A stretch of DNA of 64,000 nt from Helicobacter rodentium ATCC 700285 (GTDB taxonomy: Bacteria; Campylobacterota; Campylobacteria; Campylobacterales; Helicobacteraceae). The stretch spans positions 62,001 to 126,000 of the forward strand of contig NZ_JHWC01000003.1 of assembly GCF_000687535.1 (NCBI RefSeq), read 5' to 3'. A program made the position numbers and the translations under genes. Every line of letters begins with the position of its first letter. Position 1 is the first letter of the stretch. Below the pieces are notes generated by a model. The model saw nothing but the letters and a program-made list of their open reading frames with translations. It had not been told where the DNA came from and did not search any database. This document shows positions 9,329-19,349 of this stretch, piece by piece.

Positions 9329-10226
9329 AGCAAAGATTCGAGAATTTTTAAAGGAATTGGAATCACCCCTTGTATTGCATTTAAGTGCGCATTTGCAACA
9401 AGGCAAAATGCTCCGCTCTAAACTTGCATTAAGCATTGCGGGAGAGAGTGAGGAATGTGTGCGTTTGTGTGCTATATTAGAGATGATTCAAAGTGCTTCC
9501 CTCTTGCACGATGATGTGATTGACGAGGCGACAACAAGACGTTCTAAACCCTCTATCAATGCGCTTTTTGGCGATAAAAATGCCATTATGCTTGGTGACG
9601 TCTTGTATTCCAAAGCCTTTAGTGAGCTGACAAGCTTTTATGAGAAATATCCTACGATTCCACGCATTGTGGCAAATGCGGTTACCACTCTTGCCATTGG
9701 TGAAATGGAGGATGTGGAGCTTTCTTGCGCCTTTAATGCAGAGGAAGCAAAATATCTAAGTATGATAGAACACAAAACCGCAGCACTCATTGAAGCCACT
9801 GCGTATTCCGCAGCATTTCTAGCGGGTAAAAGCGCAGAGGAAGCGCAAGGATTCCGCCTCTATGGGCGCAATCTTGGAATCGCATTCCAAATCATTGACG
9901 ATGTGCTAGATATTGTATCGGATTCTAAAACTTTAGGAAAACCTGCTTTGAGTGATTTTAAAGAGGGCAAGACGACCCTGCCTTATTTGTATCTACATAG
10001 TCTCTTGTCTGCAAAAGAGAAAGAGAGATTAGAAAACGCCTTTAAAAAAGAAATTGACGCGGCAGAACAAGCGTGGATCTTAGAGCAGTTAAAAAAGAGT
10101 GGAGCCATTACAAAAAGTGTTGATGTCGCGAAACATCTAGGAAAAATAGGCATTGAAGCGATTGCTAATCAATCTTGTGATAAACTTATACAAATTATGC
10201 GCGAAATGATTGAACGCGACTTTTAA
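9306..10226 (+). CDS. ispB: Polyprenyl diphosphate synthase (IspB-type)
   Basis: Trans-prenyltransferase that condenses isopentenyl diphosphate into a long allylic chain, probably the menaquinone side chain. First aspartate-rich motif LLHDDVIDEATTRR, second motif FQIIDDVLDI, with KPALSDFKEGKTTLP after it. About 306 residues. The ATG at 9306 follows AAAGGAAAG and is preferred over an upstream TTG at 9285. Exact chain length cannot be read from sequence. It lies 8 bases upstream of hemA. Confidence 0.88.
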   Translation: MVALTHIEAKIREFLKELESPLVLHLSAHLQQGKMLRSKLALSIAGESEECVRLCAILEMIQSASLLHDDVIDEATTRRSKPSINALFGDKNAIMLGDVLYSKAFSELTSFYEKYPTIPRIVANAVTTLAIGEMEDVELSCAFNAEEAKYLSMIEHKTAALIEATAYSAAFLAGKSAEEAQGFRLYGRNLGIAFQIIDDVLDIVSDSKTLGKPALSDFKEGKTTLPYLYLHSLLSAKEKERLENAFKKEIDAAEQAWILEQLKKSGAITKSVDVAKHLGKIGIEAIANQSCDKLIQIMREMIERDF

Positions 10227-10234
10227 GGAAACTA

Positions 10235-11566
10235 ATGGATTACTACATTTTAAGCTATTCACACAAAAATACTGATATTGCAATGCGTGAAGCCTTAAGC
10301 TTGGATATTAAAAATCCTGTAACAAAGGAGTTTTTGGAGGATTTGGTGGATAACAAATTCATTACCGAAGCAGTGATTCTCTCCACTTGTAACCGCATTG
10401 AATTTATATTAAACACCCTAAACACCGAAAAGGCAGAGGAATTTTTGCTAGACAAATTGAGTAATTATTCCAAAATTCCTTTAGAAAAGCTCCAAAAATG
10501 TGCGGACAGCTATGACAATTTAAGTGCGATTCATCATCTCTTTAGCGTAGCAAGCTCCCTAGATAGCTTGGTTGTAGGAGAAACCCAAATTTCAGGGCAA
10601 CTTAAAAGCGCGTTTAAATTCTCTTATGAGTTGGGCTGTTGTGGTTTGCATCTCTCCCGCGCAATTCATTATGCGTTTCGCTGTGCGGCAAGTGTGCGTA
10701 ACTCCACAAGCATTTCTCAAAATTCTGTCTCGGTGGCAAGCACTGCCGTGGCACAAGCAAAAGAGATTCTAGGGGATTTGAAAAATCAATTCGCACTTGT
10801 CATTGGTGCGGGAGAAATGAGTGAAATTTGCGCAAAACACTTAATCAATGCAAATTGTGAAGTTTTAATCATTAACCGTGAAATCCAAAATGCACAAAAG
10901 GTTTGCGACACCATTCTCTCTGCTAATCCAAATGCTAAAATCCGCGCAGAGAGCTTCAAAGACCTTAGCACTTATATCAACGAGATTCCTCTTATTTTTA
11001 GTGCCACAGGCGCACCGCATACGATTATCACTTCTGATATGGTAGAGGCAAAAGATTGGAATCGTTATTGGTTTGATTTAGCTGTGCCGCGCGATATTGA
11101 ATGTGCAATTATGGAAAAATGCGAAAAAATCCAAATTTACGCCGTAGATGACTTAGAAGACATTGTGCGCAAAAACCTAGCCTTACGAGAGGAACAAGCA
11201 AAAATCGCTTATGGAATCGTAGGGAGAGCAACGCAAGAGTTTTTTAGTTGGCAACAAAGTCTCAATGTAGAACCGCTCATTAAAACAATCCGAGCCCTTG
11301 CAAAAGACGCTGCTTTAAAAGAGCTAAACAAAGGAATCCTAAAAGGTTATTTGCCAAAAGAGTATGAAAAAAATATTGAAAAAACTCTGCACAACGCTTT
11401 CAATACCTTTTTGCACGATTTGACGATTAACCTAAAAGCTGTTGCAAACACGCCTAAGGCGGATAGCATTGTGGAATCCTTGCGATTCCTTTTCAAACAA
11501 GAAACACAAGAGAGAATGTTAGAATCTTATAAATGCGAATATGCGCAAGACAAGACACTACCTTAA
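10235..11566 (+). CDS. hemA: Glutamyl-tRNA reductase
   Basis: HemA reduces charged tRNA-Glu to glutamate-1-semialdehyde, the first committed step of C5-pathway heme synthesis. The catalytic cysteine is C52 in STCNRIEF. The [10 protein letters not shown] signature, an NADPH-binding segment ([10 protein letters not shown]) and the C-terminal dimerisation helices are all present. The length of 443 is usual. It lies in the conserved block with proS and hemC; hemB is 30 kb away near arsRS. Confidence 0.95.
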   Translation: MDYYILSYSHKNTDIAMREALSLDIKNPVTKEFLEDLVDNKFITEAVILSTCNRIEFILNTLNTEKAEEFLLDKLSNYSKIPLEKLQKCADSYDNLSAIHHLFSVASSLDSLVVGETQISGQLKSAFKFSYELGCCGLHLSRAIHYAFRCAASVRNSTSISQNSVSVASTAVAQAKEILGDLKNQFALVIGAGEMSEICAKHLINANCEVLIINREIQNAQKVCDTILSANPNAKIRAESFKDLSTYINEIPLIFSATGAPHTIITSDMVEAKDWNRYWFDLAVPRDIECAIMEKCEKIQIYAVDDLEDIVRKNLALREEQAKIAYGIVGRATQEFFSWQQSLNVEPLIKTIRALAKDAALKELNKGILKGYLPKEYEKNIEKTLHNAFNTFLHDLTINLKAVANTPKADSIVESLRFLFKQETQERMLESYKCEYAQDKTLP

Positions 11567-11579
11567 TGAAAGGAAAACA

Positions 11580-13319
11580 ATGCGATTTTCAAAATTATTG
11601 ATACCAACCTTTAAGGAAGCTCCAAAAGATGTTGTTTTAAAAAGCCACGAATACCTAATACGCGGTGGATTTATCCAGCAAATCGGTAGCGGAATCTACA
11701 ATTTCTTGCCACTTGGCAAACGCGTTTTAGACAAAGTGCGTCAAATCGTTAAAGAGGAAATGGATAACGCAGGAGCAAACGAAGTGGCACTTGGCTTTGT
11801 TACCCCCGCGAGTTTATGGCAAAAAAGTGGCAGGTTTGAAAGATATGGAAAGGAGCTTTTGCGCTTCAAAGACAGAAAGGAAAACGACTTTGTGCTAGGT
11901 CCTACGCACGAGGAAGTCATTACAGAATTAGTTAAAGCAAATGTGAAAAGCTACAAGCAACTTCCGATTCATCTCTATCAAATCAACCTGAAATTCCGCG
12001 ATGAAATGCGTCCGCGCTTTGGGCTTATGCGCGCACGCGAATTTATAATGAAAGATGGTTATAGCTTCCATTCAAGCTATGAGGATTTAAAGCGCGAATT
12101 TGATGTAATGGAAGCCACTTATAGCAGAATCTTTACGCGTTTGGGATTGGATTTTCGCGCTGTCATTGCCGATAGCGGAGCGATTGGCGGGAGTGGAAGC
12201 AAGGAATTTATGGTGCTAGCAAATAGCGGAGAGGATACCATTTGTGTGTGCGATTCTTGTGCTTATGGTGCAAATTTAGAAGCGGCTACGCGTGTTCAAA
12301 AGCTTCCAAGCACAGAAGCTCCTGTTGCTTCATTTGCGAAATTTCATACCCCAAAGGTGCAAACCATAGAATCTTTAAGCGAGTTTTTTAAGGTAGAACC
12401 CTTTTGGACGCTCAAAGCAGTGGTAAAAAAAGCACTTTTTGATGGCGGAAAAAGCGCATTGGTTTATTTTTTCTTGCGCGGGAGCGATACTTTAAACGAA
12501 ACCAAGGCACTCAATGCTATTAGCGGTGCAAACGAGCTGATAGAAGCGAGTGAGGAGGATTTAAAAAGTGCCGGGCTTGTGCAAGGATTCATTGGACCTT
12601 TTGCCTTACGCAATCTCACTTCTAGCCCTTATATTTATTTTGATAAAGAATTAGAAAATGCTAACCATCTCATCTGTGGCGCAAACGAAGTAGATTATCA
12701 CTTTGTGGGCGTGGATTTAAGCACTTTTGAGGGCTTGGAATTTAAGGATTTGGTGGAGGTTCAAGAGGGCGATTCCTGCCCTATTTGCAAAAAAGGCAAA
12801 CTCTATTTTACAAAAGGGATTGAAGCGGGACATATTTTTCAGCTTGGCACGAAATATTCTAGCGCAATGGAAGCGACATTCTTAGATGAGTCAGGTAAGG
12901 CACAACCCTTTATTATGGGCTGTTATGGAATCGGGGTTTCAAGACTTTTAAGCGCAATCATTGAGCAACACCACGATGAACGCGGAATGATTTGGACACG
13001 CGCGAGTGCGCCTTTTTGTATTCATCTAATTATTTCTAATATCAAAGAAGAATCCCAAATGCAAATGGGACTTAAACTCTACGAAAGTCTACAAAATAAA
13101 GGCATTGAATGTTTGCTAGATGATAGAAGTGAGAGATATGGGGCAAAAATTGCCGATTTTGAATTGATAGGATTGCCCTTTGGAATCGTGGTGGGTAAAG
13201 GCTTAGAAAAGGGTGAAATAGAACTCATAAGGCGCAAAAATCTACAAAAGGAATCGCTAGGGGTTGCGGATTTTGACGCGCTTGTTTCTAAGATTCTTGA
13301 GGTTTGTCAATGCGATTGA
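11580..13319 (+). CDS. proS: Prolyl-tRNA synthetase
   Basis: This is a class II aminoacyl-tRNA synthetase of bacterial type with an INS editing domain. It has motif 2 ([17 protein letters not shown]), an inserted domain at about 220-390, motif 3 ([10 protein letters not shown]) and a C-terminal anticodon-binding domain, 579 residues in all. The ATG at 11580 has AAAGGAAAA just upstream; an upstream in-frame start at 11541 lies inside hemA and is not needed. A CPICKKG pair with a CDSC motif suggests a small metal site within the insertion (inference). Confidence 0.95.
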   Translation: MRFSKLLIPTFKEAPKDVVLKSHEYLIRGGFIQQIGSGIYNFLPLGKRVLDKVRQIVKEEMDNAGANEVALGFVTPASLWQKSGRFERYGKELLRFKDRKENDFVLGPTHEEVITELVKANVKSYKQLPIHLYQINLKFRDEMRPRFGLMRAREFIMKDGYSFHSSYEDLKREFDVMEATYSRIFTRLGLDFRAVIADSGAIGGSGSKEFMVLANSGEDTICVCDSCAYGANLEAATRVQKLPSTEAPVASFAKFHTPKVQTIESLSEFFKVEPFWTLKAVVKKALFDGGKSALVYFFLRGSDTLNETKALNAISGANELIEASEEDLKSAGLVQGFIGPFALRNLTSSPYIYFDKELENANHLICGANEVDYHFVGVDLSTFEGLEFKDLVEVQEGDSCPICKKGKLYFTKGIEAGHIFQLGTKYSSAMEATFLDESGKAQPFIMGCYGIGVSRLLSAIIEQHHDERGMIWTRASAPFCIHLIISNIKEESQMQMGLKLYESLQNKGIECLLDDRSERYGAKIADFELIGLPFGIVVGKGLEKGEIELIRRKNLQKESLGVADFDALVSKILEVCQCD

Positions 13320-13729
13320 TTTTAGTCTTCATTTATTTATTTTTAGAAGTGCTTATCACCTATGAAATGATTGATTTTTTAGGTGTGTTGGGCTTTGTGT
13401 TAGAGATTGTTTTGAGTGCAATTTTGGGATTTTTTATTTTAATGAATTATCGCTTTTTTTTAGGCGATGCCCTTGTGCGCCTTAGAGAAAGGGAAATTAG
13501 CTATGAAGCCTTTGTGGGTTCTAATGTCTTTAGAATCCTTGGGGCGATTTTGCTCATTTTGCCCGGCGGATTAACCGATATTTTAGGGATTCTAATGCAA
13601 TTTAGTGCGCTGGGATTCTTAGCTGTTAAACCCTTTATGAAAAAGCCTACTTCAGATTCCGCACCCTTTGATGTAAATAGCAAATCCCAAAAGAGTGAAA
13701 TCATTGATGTAGAAGTCATAGAAAAGTAA
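13310..13729 (+). CDS. FxsA family membrane protein
   Basis: This 139-residue protein has three or four membrane segments and the FxsA signature region [17 protein letters not shown]. FxsA of E. coli affects exclusion of phage T7, but the molecular role is unclear. The ATG at 13310 overlaps the proS stop by 10 bases, so translation is probably coupled. The hydrophilic C-terminal tail ends in several acidic residues. Confidence 0.75.
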   Translation: MRLILVFIYLFLEVLITYEMIDFLGVLGFVLEIVLSAILGFFILMNYRFFLGDALVRLREREISYEAFVGSNVFRILGAILLILPGGLTDILGILMQFSALGFLAVKPFMKKPTSDSAPFDVNSKSQKSEIIDVEVIEK

Positions 13730-13738
13730 GGAGAAGCA

Positions 13739-14677
13739 ATGCAAAAACTCATCATCGGCACACGCGGAAGTGTGTTAGCACTTTGGCAAGCAAACCATAT
13801 CAAAGATTGCCTAGAGGCACAATACAAGGATATAGAAGTGGAAGTAAAAATCGTCAAAACCAAAGGCGATAAAATCCTAGATGTGCCTTTAGCAAAAATC
13901 GGTGGCAAGGGGCTTTTTACCAAAGAATTAGAGGAATTGCTCCTAAGTGGCGAAATAGACTTAGCGGTGCATAGCTTAAAAGACGTGCCGGTGGAATTTG
14001 TAGAGGGTTTGGGACTAGCAGCAATCACGAAGCGAGAAGATGTGCGTGATAGCTTCGTGAGCTTCAAATATGCGAGTTTGGAGGATTTGCCAAAAGGTGC
14101 GCGTGTGGGGACGACTTCGCTTAGGCGCACAATGCAAATTAGTGCCTTAAGGGCGGATTTGGAGACGCAAAGTTTGCGTGGCAATGTGCAAACAAGGCTA
14201 AAAAAGCTTCAAGAGGGAGAATTTGACGCGATTATCCTTGCACAAGCAGGAGTAAATCGGCTTGGAATCCAAGAGGAAGTGCCTTATATTGTGCCTTTGG
14301 ATTTTATGATTCCAGCAATGGGACAAGCCGCACTTGGTGTGGAATGCAAAAAGGGAAGCAAAGCAGAATCGCTTTTGGGATTCCTAAATGATTCCAAAGC
14401 CGCCTTTGAGACAACTTGCGAACGCGCATTTGTGCGCACACTTAATGGAGGTTGTCAAGTGCCTATTGGTGTTAATGCAACCTTAGAGAATGGAATCTTA
14501 AAAGTGCGCTCCATTTTAGGTTTGCCCGATGGCACAGAGATTTTGCGCGAATGCCTAGAAGTGCAGGTGAAAACCCTTGCAGATTGCGAACGCATAGGTA
14601 AGCAAATGGCGGAATCTTTCTTGAAACAAGGTGCGGAGGCGATTTTACAAAAGGCGCAAAATTGGGAGTTTAGCTAG
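13739..14677 (+). CDS. hemC: Hydroxymethylbilane synthase (porphobilinogen deaminase)
   Basis: HemC polymerises four porphobilinogens into hydroxymethylbilane. The dipyrromethane cofactor attaches to C239 in [10 protein letters not shown]. Substrate-binding motifs VHSLKDVP and GTTSLRR are present, and the length of 312 is usual. Nine bases separate it from the FxsA gene, with AAGGAG before the start. It ends the co-directional block; the gap after it holds degenerate copies of the dispersed repeat. Confidence 0.95.
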   Translation: MQKLIIGTRGSVLALWQANHIKDCLEAQYKDIEVEVKIVKTKGDKILDVPLAKIGGKGLFTKELEELLLSGEIDLAVHSLKDVPVEFVEGLGLAAITKREDVRDSFVSFKYASLEDLPKGARVGTTSLRRTMQISALRADLETQSLRGNVQTRLKKLQEGEFDAIILAQAGVNRLGIQEEVPYIVPLDFMIPAMGQAALGVECKKGSKAESLLGFLNDSKAAFETTCERAFVRTLNGGCQVPIGVNATLENGILKVRSILGLPDGTEILRECLEVQVKTLADCERIGKQMAESFLKQGAEAILQKAQNWEFS

Positions 14678-14693
14678 ACTGATTTTTTAGCTA

Positions 14694-14790
14694 CCACGAA
14701 GTTGAGCTAATCTCTCACAATGACAAAACCAACCGCTACATCATTGCGCCATTGCCTCGCAACAACAAAGTGGAATCCTACGATTCTATC
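14694..14790. repeat. Degenerate copy of the dispersed repeat (copy B)
   Basis: Between the convergent ends of hemC and the gmhB-like gene are fragments such as CTCACAATGAC and CATTGCGCCATTGCCTCGCAA. These resemble the ends of the intergenic repeat but lack a full composite element. Confidence 0.5.
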
Positions 14791-14792
14791 GC

Positions 14793-15359
14793 CTAAAGCA
14801 AAATATTCATTGCCTCTTTAAGGTTTGCAACCCTATGTGTTGCGCTTGGAGATTCTTCGGAGCCTACAATAACACGCGTTTGCACTCCTGCTTTTAATCC
14901 CGCTTGCATATCGGTCTCCTTATCTCCCAAAATATAAGAATCGCAATCTTCTAAATTCAGATGAAATTCTTGGATTGCGGATTCTAGCATTGCAGCATTT
15001 GGCTTACGACAAGTGCATTGCTCCTCTTTGGTGTGTGGGCAGAAATAAATCCCATCAAACCCTACATTTTGAGGTATAAAGCCACTTACTCGCAAAGGAA
15101 TCATAAGGCAAGAGCGAATGCAGTTTTGCATAAATGCACTTAGGATTTCAAAGTCTTTTTGGCTAAAGATTCCACGACCAATCCCTGATTGATTCGTAAC
15201 AACAAAACAAAGCGCGTTTTGCTTTTTGAGTTCCAAAAACAACTCCATAAAATATGGGGCAAAATAAAATTCCTCTATCTTATAGCCATAGGGTGAATCT
15301 TCAAGATTGACTATGCCGTCTCTATCAAAAAACACAATCTTTCGTTTTGTTTTACTCAT
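14793..15359 (-). CDS. gmhB: HAD phosphatase, heptose bisphosphate phosphatase type
   Basis: This HAD phosphatase is probably D,D-heptose 1,7-bisphosphate phosphatase, which feeds ADP-heptose for LPS core. The nucleophile motif FFDRDG has D12 and D14, followed by TNQSGIGRG, and the GDKETD acidic motif sits near the C-terminus. A zinc-loop pattern CPHTKEEQCTC is typical of GmhB. The first motif is DRDGIVN rather than DRDGVIN, a mild change. A histidinol-phosphatase role is an alternative, but no his genes adjoin. It overlaps the transporter gene by 4 bases. Confidence 0.8.
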   Translation of the reverse strand: MSKTKRKIVFFDRDGIVNLEDSPYGYKIEEFYFAPYFMELFLELKKQNALCFVVTNQSGIGRGIFSQKDFEILSAFMQNCIRSCLMIPLRVSGFIPQNVGFDGIYFCPHTKEEQCTCRKPNAAMLESAIQEFHLNLEDCDSYILGDKETDMQAGLKAGVQTRVIVGSEESPSATHRVANLKEAMNILL

Positions 15360-15904
15360 CGTGCAAAAACTCCTAAAAACTTCTGCATTTTAATCCCAAA
15401 AAGGTAAAAGAAAGGCGTATTTGTAAAAGCAAAAATAAATTTCATCAAATAATCCCCCATTATAAGCATTAAAACACTTGTCCAAGGCATAACAAACAAA
15501 AAGGCGATATGAAAAAATATCATTGTATCTAATGCTTGAGAAAACGCTGTGCTACCCGCACTTCTAAGCCACCAAATTTTAGGAAATTTGGATTTAATCC
15601 AATAAAAGGCATAAACATCTACTTGTTGAGAGACAAAAAACGCAGTGATACTTGCAAGTGCGATTCTAAATTCACTTAGAAACAACGAGGGAACAAAGGC
15701 GCAAATAATTCCGATACGCACTACTTTTAAGACTTCTTGCTTGTTGTATTTCTCCGCTAGAATATCTGCAAATAAAAAGGTAAAGGGATAAGTCAGCGCA
15801 CCGAAAGTAAAAAAATCATTAAGTGGAAATTGCACTAGATAGTTTGAGGCAACAATGAGTGTAGTAAAAATTACCGCAGATACGACAATCACAGCTTTAG
15901 ACAT
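15356..15904 (-). CDS. Queuosine precursor transporter (YhhQ/VUT family)
   Basis: This inner-membrane protein of about 182 residues has five or six helices. The patterns PLNDFFTFGALTYPFTFLF and SAGSTAFSQALDT match the YhhQ/QPTR family, which imports preQ0/preQ1 or queuine for tRNA modification. The ATG at 15904 follows AAAGG with 8-base spacing and is preferred over a TTG at 15910. Substrate assignment rests on family membership. Confidence 0.8.
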   Translation of the reverse strand: MSKAVIVVSAVIFTTLIVASNYLVQFPLNDFFTFGALTYPFTFLFADILAEKYNKQEVLKVVRIGIICAFVPSLFLSEFRIALASITAFFVSQQVDVYAFYWIKSKFPKIWWLRSAGSTAFSQALDTMIFFHIAFLFVMPWTSVLMLIMGDYLMKFIFAFTNTPFFYLFGIKMQKFLGVFAR

Positions 15905-15997
15905 TTGCAAACCCTTTACAAAGTAAAAAGCGTATTTTATATTTTTGGGCTTAAAATTCCATAAGGTTAAATCATTTTATGTTGTTGTGGGAGAAAA

Positions 15998-16380
15998 AAT
16001 TTGCTATTGTGAGGAATAAAGAGACAAAGCAATCCACTGCGTCATTGTGAATGCTAGTGTTGCAATCCATAACACAGAATCTTGCATATAGCTCTACAAC
16101 TTCAAATTTTTAAGACTCCATTGTTGAATCTAGTTTTTGCTTGATTATAGATTGCCACGATTCCTCGCAGAATCTCGCAAGGATAGAAAGACTAACCACT
16201 GCGTCCCCACTTCTGTCATTGCGAGGAATGAATAAAGTGAGAGATGAAGCAATCTATAATGTTGCATACTTAATAGTCTTTGCAATGGAATCGCAAAATA
16301 CAAAAATTACAAGTAAGATTTCACATTATAGATTGCTAACACAGAATCTTGCAAGGATAAGAACAAAGACAAGACAGCAA
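15998..16380. repeat. Dispersed repeat cluster (copy C)
   Basis: At least two composite elements fill much of the 674-base gap between the transporter gene and tRNA-Phe. Recognisable parts are CATTGTGAATGC with GCAATCCATAA, GATTATAGATTGCCACG with CTCGCAAGGA, GTCATTGCGAGG with GCAATCTATAAT near 16212-16262, and an inverse unit ending near 16360. The central TCCATTG core appears between them. I see no credible gene here. Confidence 0.8.
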
Positions 16381-16442
16381 GTATTTCAATAATAACATAC
16401 AGAAAATTTTTAAAAAGATTGATAGCTTTTGAGTTTTTAAAA

Positions 16443-16482
16443 TGTTTCTTGCAGATTGGGGGGATAATCTGTGCAAGAAACA
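16443..16482. other. Long near-perfect inverted repeat downstream of tRNA-Phe
   Basis: The left arm TGTTTCTTGCAGATT and the right arm AATCTGTGCAAGAAACA pair over about 15 positions with one 2-base bulge; the loop is G-rich (GGGGGGA). It lies about 100 bases 3' of the minus-strand tRNA-Phe gene. It could be a transcript-end structure or part of a small RNA. There is no T-run directly after either arm, so it is not a textbook terminator. Confidence 0.6.
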
Positions 16483-16578
16483 TACACTAAAAAGTGCATT
16501 TGAGATTTTACTTATAAAGTATAAAAGTAAAATAAAAATTTATGTGAATTTAGAGAAATGGATTAAAAAACATTGTAG

Positions 16579-16654
16579 TGGTGGCTCGAGGCGGAATCGA
16601 ACCACCGACACGGAGATTTTCAGTCTCCTGCTCTACCGACTGAGCTATCGAGCC
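16579..16654 (-). tRNA. tRNA-Phe (GAA)
   Basis: The reverse complement folds as a 76-base tRNA: acceptor GGCTCGA pairing with TCGAGCC, D-loop with AGCTCAGTCGGTAGAGC, anticodon loop CTGAAAA giving GAA, T-arm with GGTTCGATTCC, and an encoded CCA end at 16579-16581. Confidence 0.97.
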
Positions 16655-16732
16655 ATTTCATTATCAAAATGAGTTTGTAATTCTAACTTAAATTTTTTAA
16701 TAATAACTTAAAACAAGCAATATAGGGTTATA

Positions 16733-17665
16733 TTATCCCAATTTTTTCATTAAATAGCCTTCCGCACCTTTCGTATTACAAAAAGCGTGTATATTTTCGT
16801 AACCATAAAAAAAGGCAAGTTTAAAAAACTCTTCAATAATATATTCATTAAGTTTTTCAACCAAAATAAAACCCCCGCTTACTAATTTTTTGTGCAATGA
16901 CAAAAAATCTTTCTTGCAACGGAGAGCCCAAGCGTCTTTATCCTCTATAAAAGCTTCCATTAACTGCGCTTTAGAAATATTATGAAACCACATTTTTAAA
17001 AAATTTCTATTAAAATAATCCTGCACATTAAAATGATACGGAGCATAATATGCTAATTTTATCTTTGCGCCTTTTAATACCTCGTCAAGCTCTTTTTCAT
17101 TATGCAAAAATTCCGGTAACGATTTGTGTAAAAGCAGAAGCCTCATTGGTTCTACATTGCTAAAGATTGTTTTGTATCTCTTTAGCACAAAGTCTTTTAT
17201 ATCTATATACTCTAGCTCTTCAAGATCGCCTCTGCTTACCTGTGGCATTCTAAGTGCGTCAGCACTCAAGTGTTTAATCCACAAGTTAATTGCATCTCGT
17301 GGCGCATTGTCTAAAAACAAACGAATCGCCATTGCTTCATCGTAGGTTCTAGGGTGGAGAAATTTTTTTACCCCACAATCTGGAAAATTACCTATCACTT
17401 TGATTTCGCTCAAACGACTCTTGATACCCGCTAAACTTGGATAAAAAAAGTCCGCCTCAAAATTAATCTTTACCAACGGATTGTTATCATAAATCAAACA
17501 TTTGCGCTCATTAATTGCCAATTCAAATGCAAAATTATCTGTACTCATATAAGGCAAAATTACTTTGTCTCCGGGCTTAGTATAGGTTAAGATAACCTTT
17601 TCGTGTAAGCCCAAAAAATCCCAATCAGAAACTTTTACTAATTTTTTTAACCCCCGCGATTCCAC
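16733..17665 (-). CDS. DNA methyltransferase-like protein with degenerate catalytic motifs
   Basis: This 310-residue protein follows the layout of N4/N6 DNA methyltransferases that carry a SAM site, a helical middle and then an SPPY motif, but the key residues are changed. KPGDKVILPYMSTDN occupies the position of PGDxVLDPFxGSGT (motif I), so the Asp and the glycines are lost. NNPLVKINFEADFF follows where IDxNPL is expected. AYYAPYHFNVQDYFNRNFLKMW aligns with the SPPYxNAxDYxRxHxLEWW region, with SPPY replaced by YAPY. It is probably not an active methylase; a structural or regulatory role is possible. Family assignment is by eye. It is divergent from panC. Confidence 0.5.
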   Translation of the reverse strand: MESRGLKKLVKVSDWDFLGLHEKVILTYTKPGDKVILPYMSTDNFAFELAINERKCLIYDNNPLVKINFEADFFYPSLAGIKSRLSEIKVIGNFPDCGVKKFLHPRTYDEAMAIRLFLDNAPRDAINLWIKHLSADALRMPQVSRGDLEELEYIDIKDFVLKRYKTIFSNVEPMRLLLLHKSLPEFLHNEKELDEVLKGAKIKLAYYAPYHFNVQDYFNRNFLKMWFHNISKAQLMEAFIEDKDAWALRCKKDFLSLHKKLVSGGFILVEKLNEYIIEEFFKLAFFYGYENIHAFCNTKGAEGYLMKKLG

Positions 17666-17792
17666 TTCGCAACCTTCTTAATTAAATAATTTAAATTTAG
17701 ATTTTAACATATTTCTATGTTTTTTATTTATTTTTTAACTCTCTAATTGCATAATTTGCGCTTTTATTTTCTAAAGCATAGAAAGGAATCGT

Positions 17793-18638
17793 ATGCAAAT
17801 ATTTACAACCACACAAGATTTGCGCGACTTTATTTGCCGATTTAAATCACAAAATCCTGCAAAAACTATTGGTTTAGTTCCCACAATGGGTGCTTTACAT
17901 AAAGGTCATTTATCGCTTATGGAAGAGAGTCTTGCTACTTGTGATTGCTCTGTTGTTTCTATTTTTGTTAATCCAACGCAATTTGGAGAAAATGAGGATT
18001 TTAACCAATACCCTCGCAAAAGAGAAGCAGATTTGCAAGTTTGCGCAAAGGCAGGTGTAGATGTTGTGTTTATCCCAGAAGTTCATCAGATGTATCCCTT
18101 AGATTCCAACCTCCAAATTACCTTTAATGCCCCAAAAACAATGGCAAATGTGCTAGAGGGCAAAGCAAGACCGGGGCATTTCAATGGTGTGCTTCAGATT
18201 GTTTTAAAGCTCTTTAATCTTGTTGCGCCCAATAAAGCCTTTTTTGGGCAAAAAGACGCACAACAATTATTGATAATTCAAAAAATGGTGCAAGATTTAT
18301 TTTTGCCCTTGCAGATCGTGCCTTGTCCTATTGTCCGAAATGAAGAGGGGTTGGCGTTAAGCTCACGCAATGCTTATTTAAGCCAAGAGGGTATTCAACA
18401 GGCTTTGCAAATTTCAGCTTCTTTAAATGCTGTAACTAAGGCGATTATGCGTGGCATAAAAGATTCTAAATTGCTTAAAGAAATTGCTTTAGAAGTATTA
18501 GAGGGGTTAGAAGTAGAATATTTCACTATCGTCAATCACGCACTCCAAGAGATGGAGCAAATACAAAAAGATTCCACCTTAATTCTTGTTGCTGCTCGTG
18601 TGGAGGGAGTGCGCTTATTAGATAATTTGTGGTTTTAA
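17793..18638 (+). CDS. panC: Pantothenate synthetase
   Basis: PanC condenses pantoate and beta-alanine with ATP to pantothenate. The nucleotidyltransferase motif PTMGALHKGH is at the N-terminus. VSIFVNPTQFGENEDF, the pantoate-binding GHFNGV region, FGQKDAQQ and a C-terminal LSSRNAYLS signature all match, and the 281 residues are typical. RBS AAAGGAATC precedes the ATG. No panB or panD is in the window. Confidence 0.95.
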   Translation: MQIFTTTQDLRDFICRFKSQNPAKTIGLVPTMGALHKGHLSLMEESLATCDCSVVSIFVNPTQFGENEDFNQYPRKREADLQVCAKAGVDVVFIPEVHQMYPLDSNLQITFNAPKTMANVLEGKARPGHFNGVLQIVLKLFNLVAPNKAFFGQKDAQQLLIIQKMVQDLFLPLQIVPCPIVRNEEGLALSSRNAYLSQEGIQQALQISASLNAVTKAIMRGIKDSKLLKEIALEVLEGLEVEYFTIVNHALQEMEQIQKDSTLILVAARVEGVRLLDNLWF

Positions 18639-18679
18639 TGCTTTGATGATGAAAAAGATTGGGGTATAAGGAAATTATA

Positions 18680-19291
18680 ATGCAAATTTTTATAGCAGGA
18701 AGCCATACAGATGTAGGGAAAACTTCAGTTAGTGCGGCATTGTGTTACGCTTTTAATTTGGATTATTTTAAGCTCATTCAAGCGGGTGTGCCAACCGATA
18801 GTCAAAAAATCCAAACTCTAACACCAAAGACTAAAATTTATCCTAGCGGAATCACCCTGCAAACACCCGTAAGCCCTCATATTGGTATGCAGGTAGAAAA
18901 AATATCTTACAATGGATTAGAGATTCCATTGCCCAAGTCAGACAATTTGCTTATTGAGAGTGCAGGTGGGCTTTTTACTCCGTTGGATACACAAAAATGT
19001 ATGATTGATTTTTTGAGCGCATCTCAACTACCTTGCATATTGGTTGGCGCATATTACTTGGGTGGAATCAATCATATTTTGTTAAGTATTGAAACATTAA
19101 GAATGCGCAAGATTCCGATTCTTGGGCTAATTATTAGCAAAGAACAAAACAAGTCAATGGATTCTTTTATAGAATCCTATGCCAAAATCAAGATTGCTCA
19201 TTTTGCAGAGTATCATAACCAAGCAACTTTTCAAGAAAATGCAGAGAAATTAAAACTGCAAATGCAAAATCTTAAAATTTTTGAAATATAG
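18680..19291 (+). CDS. bioD: ATP-dependent dethiobiotin synthetase
   Basis: BioD closes the ureido ring of dethiobiotin. The start at 18680 (after AAGGAAATT) gives MQIFIAGSHTDVGKTS, the family P-loop. LIQAGVPTDS stands where KPVxTG is usual, and LLIESAGGLFTPL carries the catalytic ESAGG motif. With ~203 residues it is slightly short. It is separated from bioF-G-C by DUF507 and carA, so the biotin genes form two close groups. Confidence 0.88.
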   Translation: MQIFIAGSHTDVGKTSVSAALCYAFNLDYFKLIQAGVPTDSQKIQTLTPKTKIYPSGITLQTPVSPHIGMQVEKISYNGLEIPLPKSDNLLIESAGGLFTPLDTQKCMIDFLSASQLPCILVGAYYLGGINHILLSIETLRMRKIPILGLIISKEQNKSMDSFIESYAKIKIAHFAEYHNQATFQENAEKLKLQMQNLKIFEI

Positions 19292-19349
19292 AAAAAGGCA
19301 CTTTAAGAGATAAAACGCTACAATAACGCAAAAATTTTGAAGGTATGCT

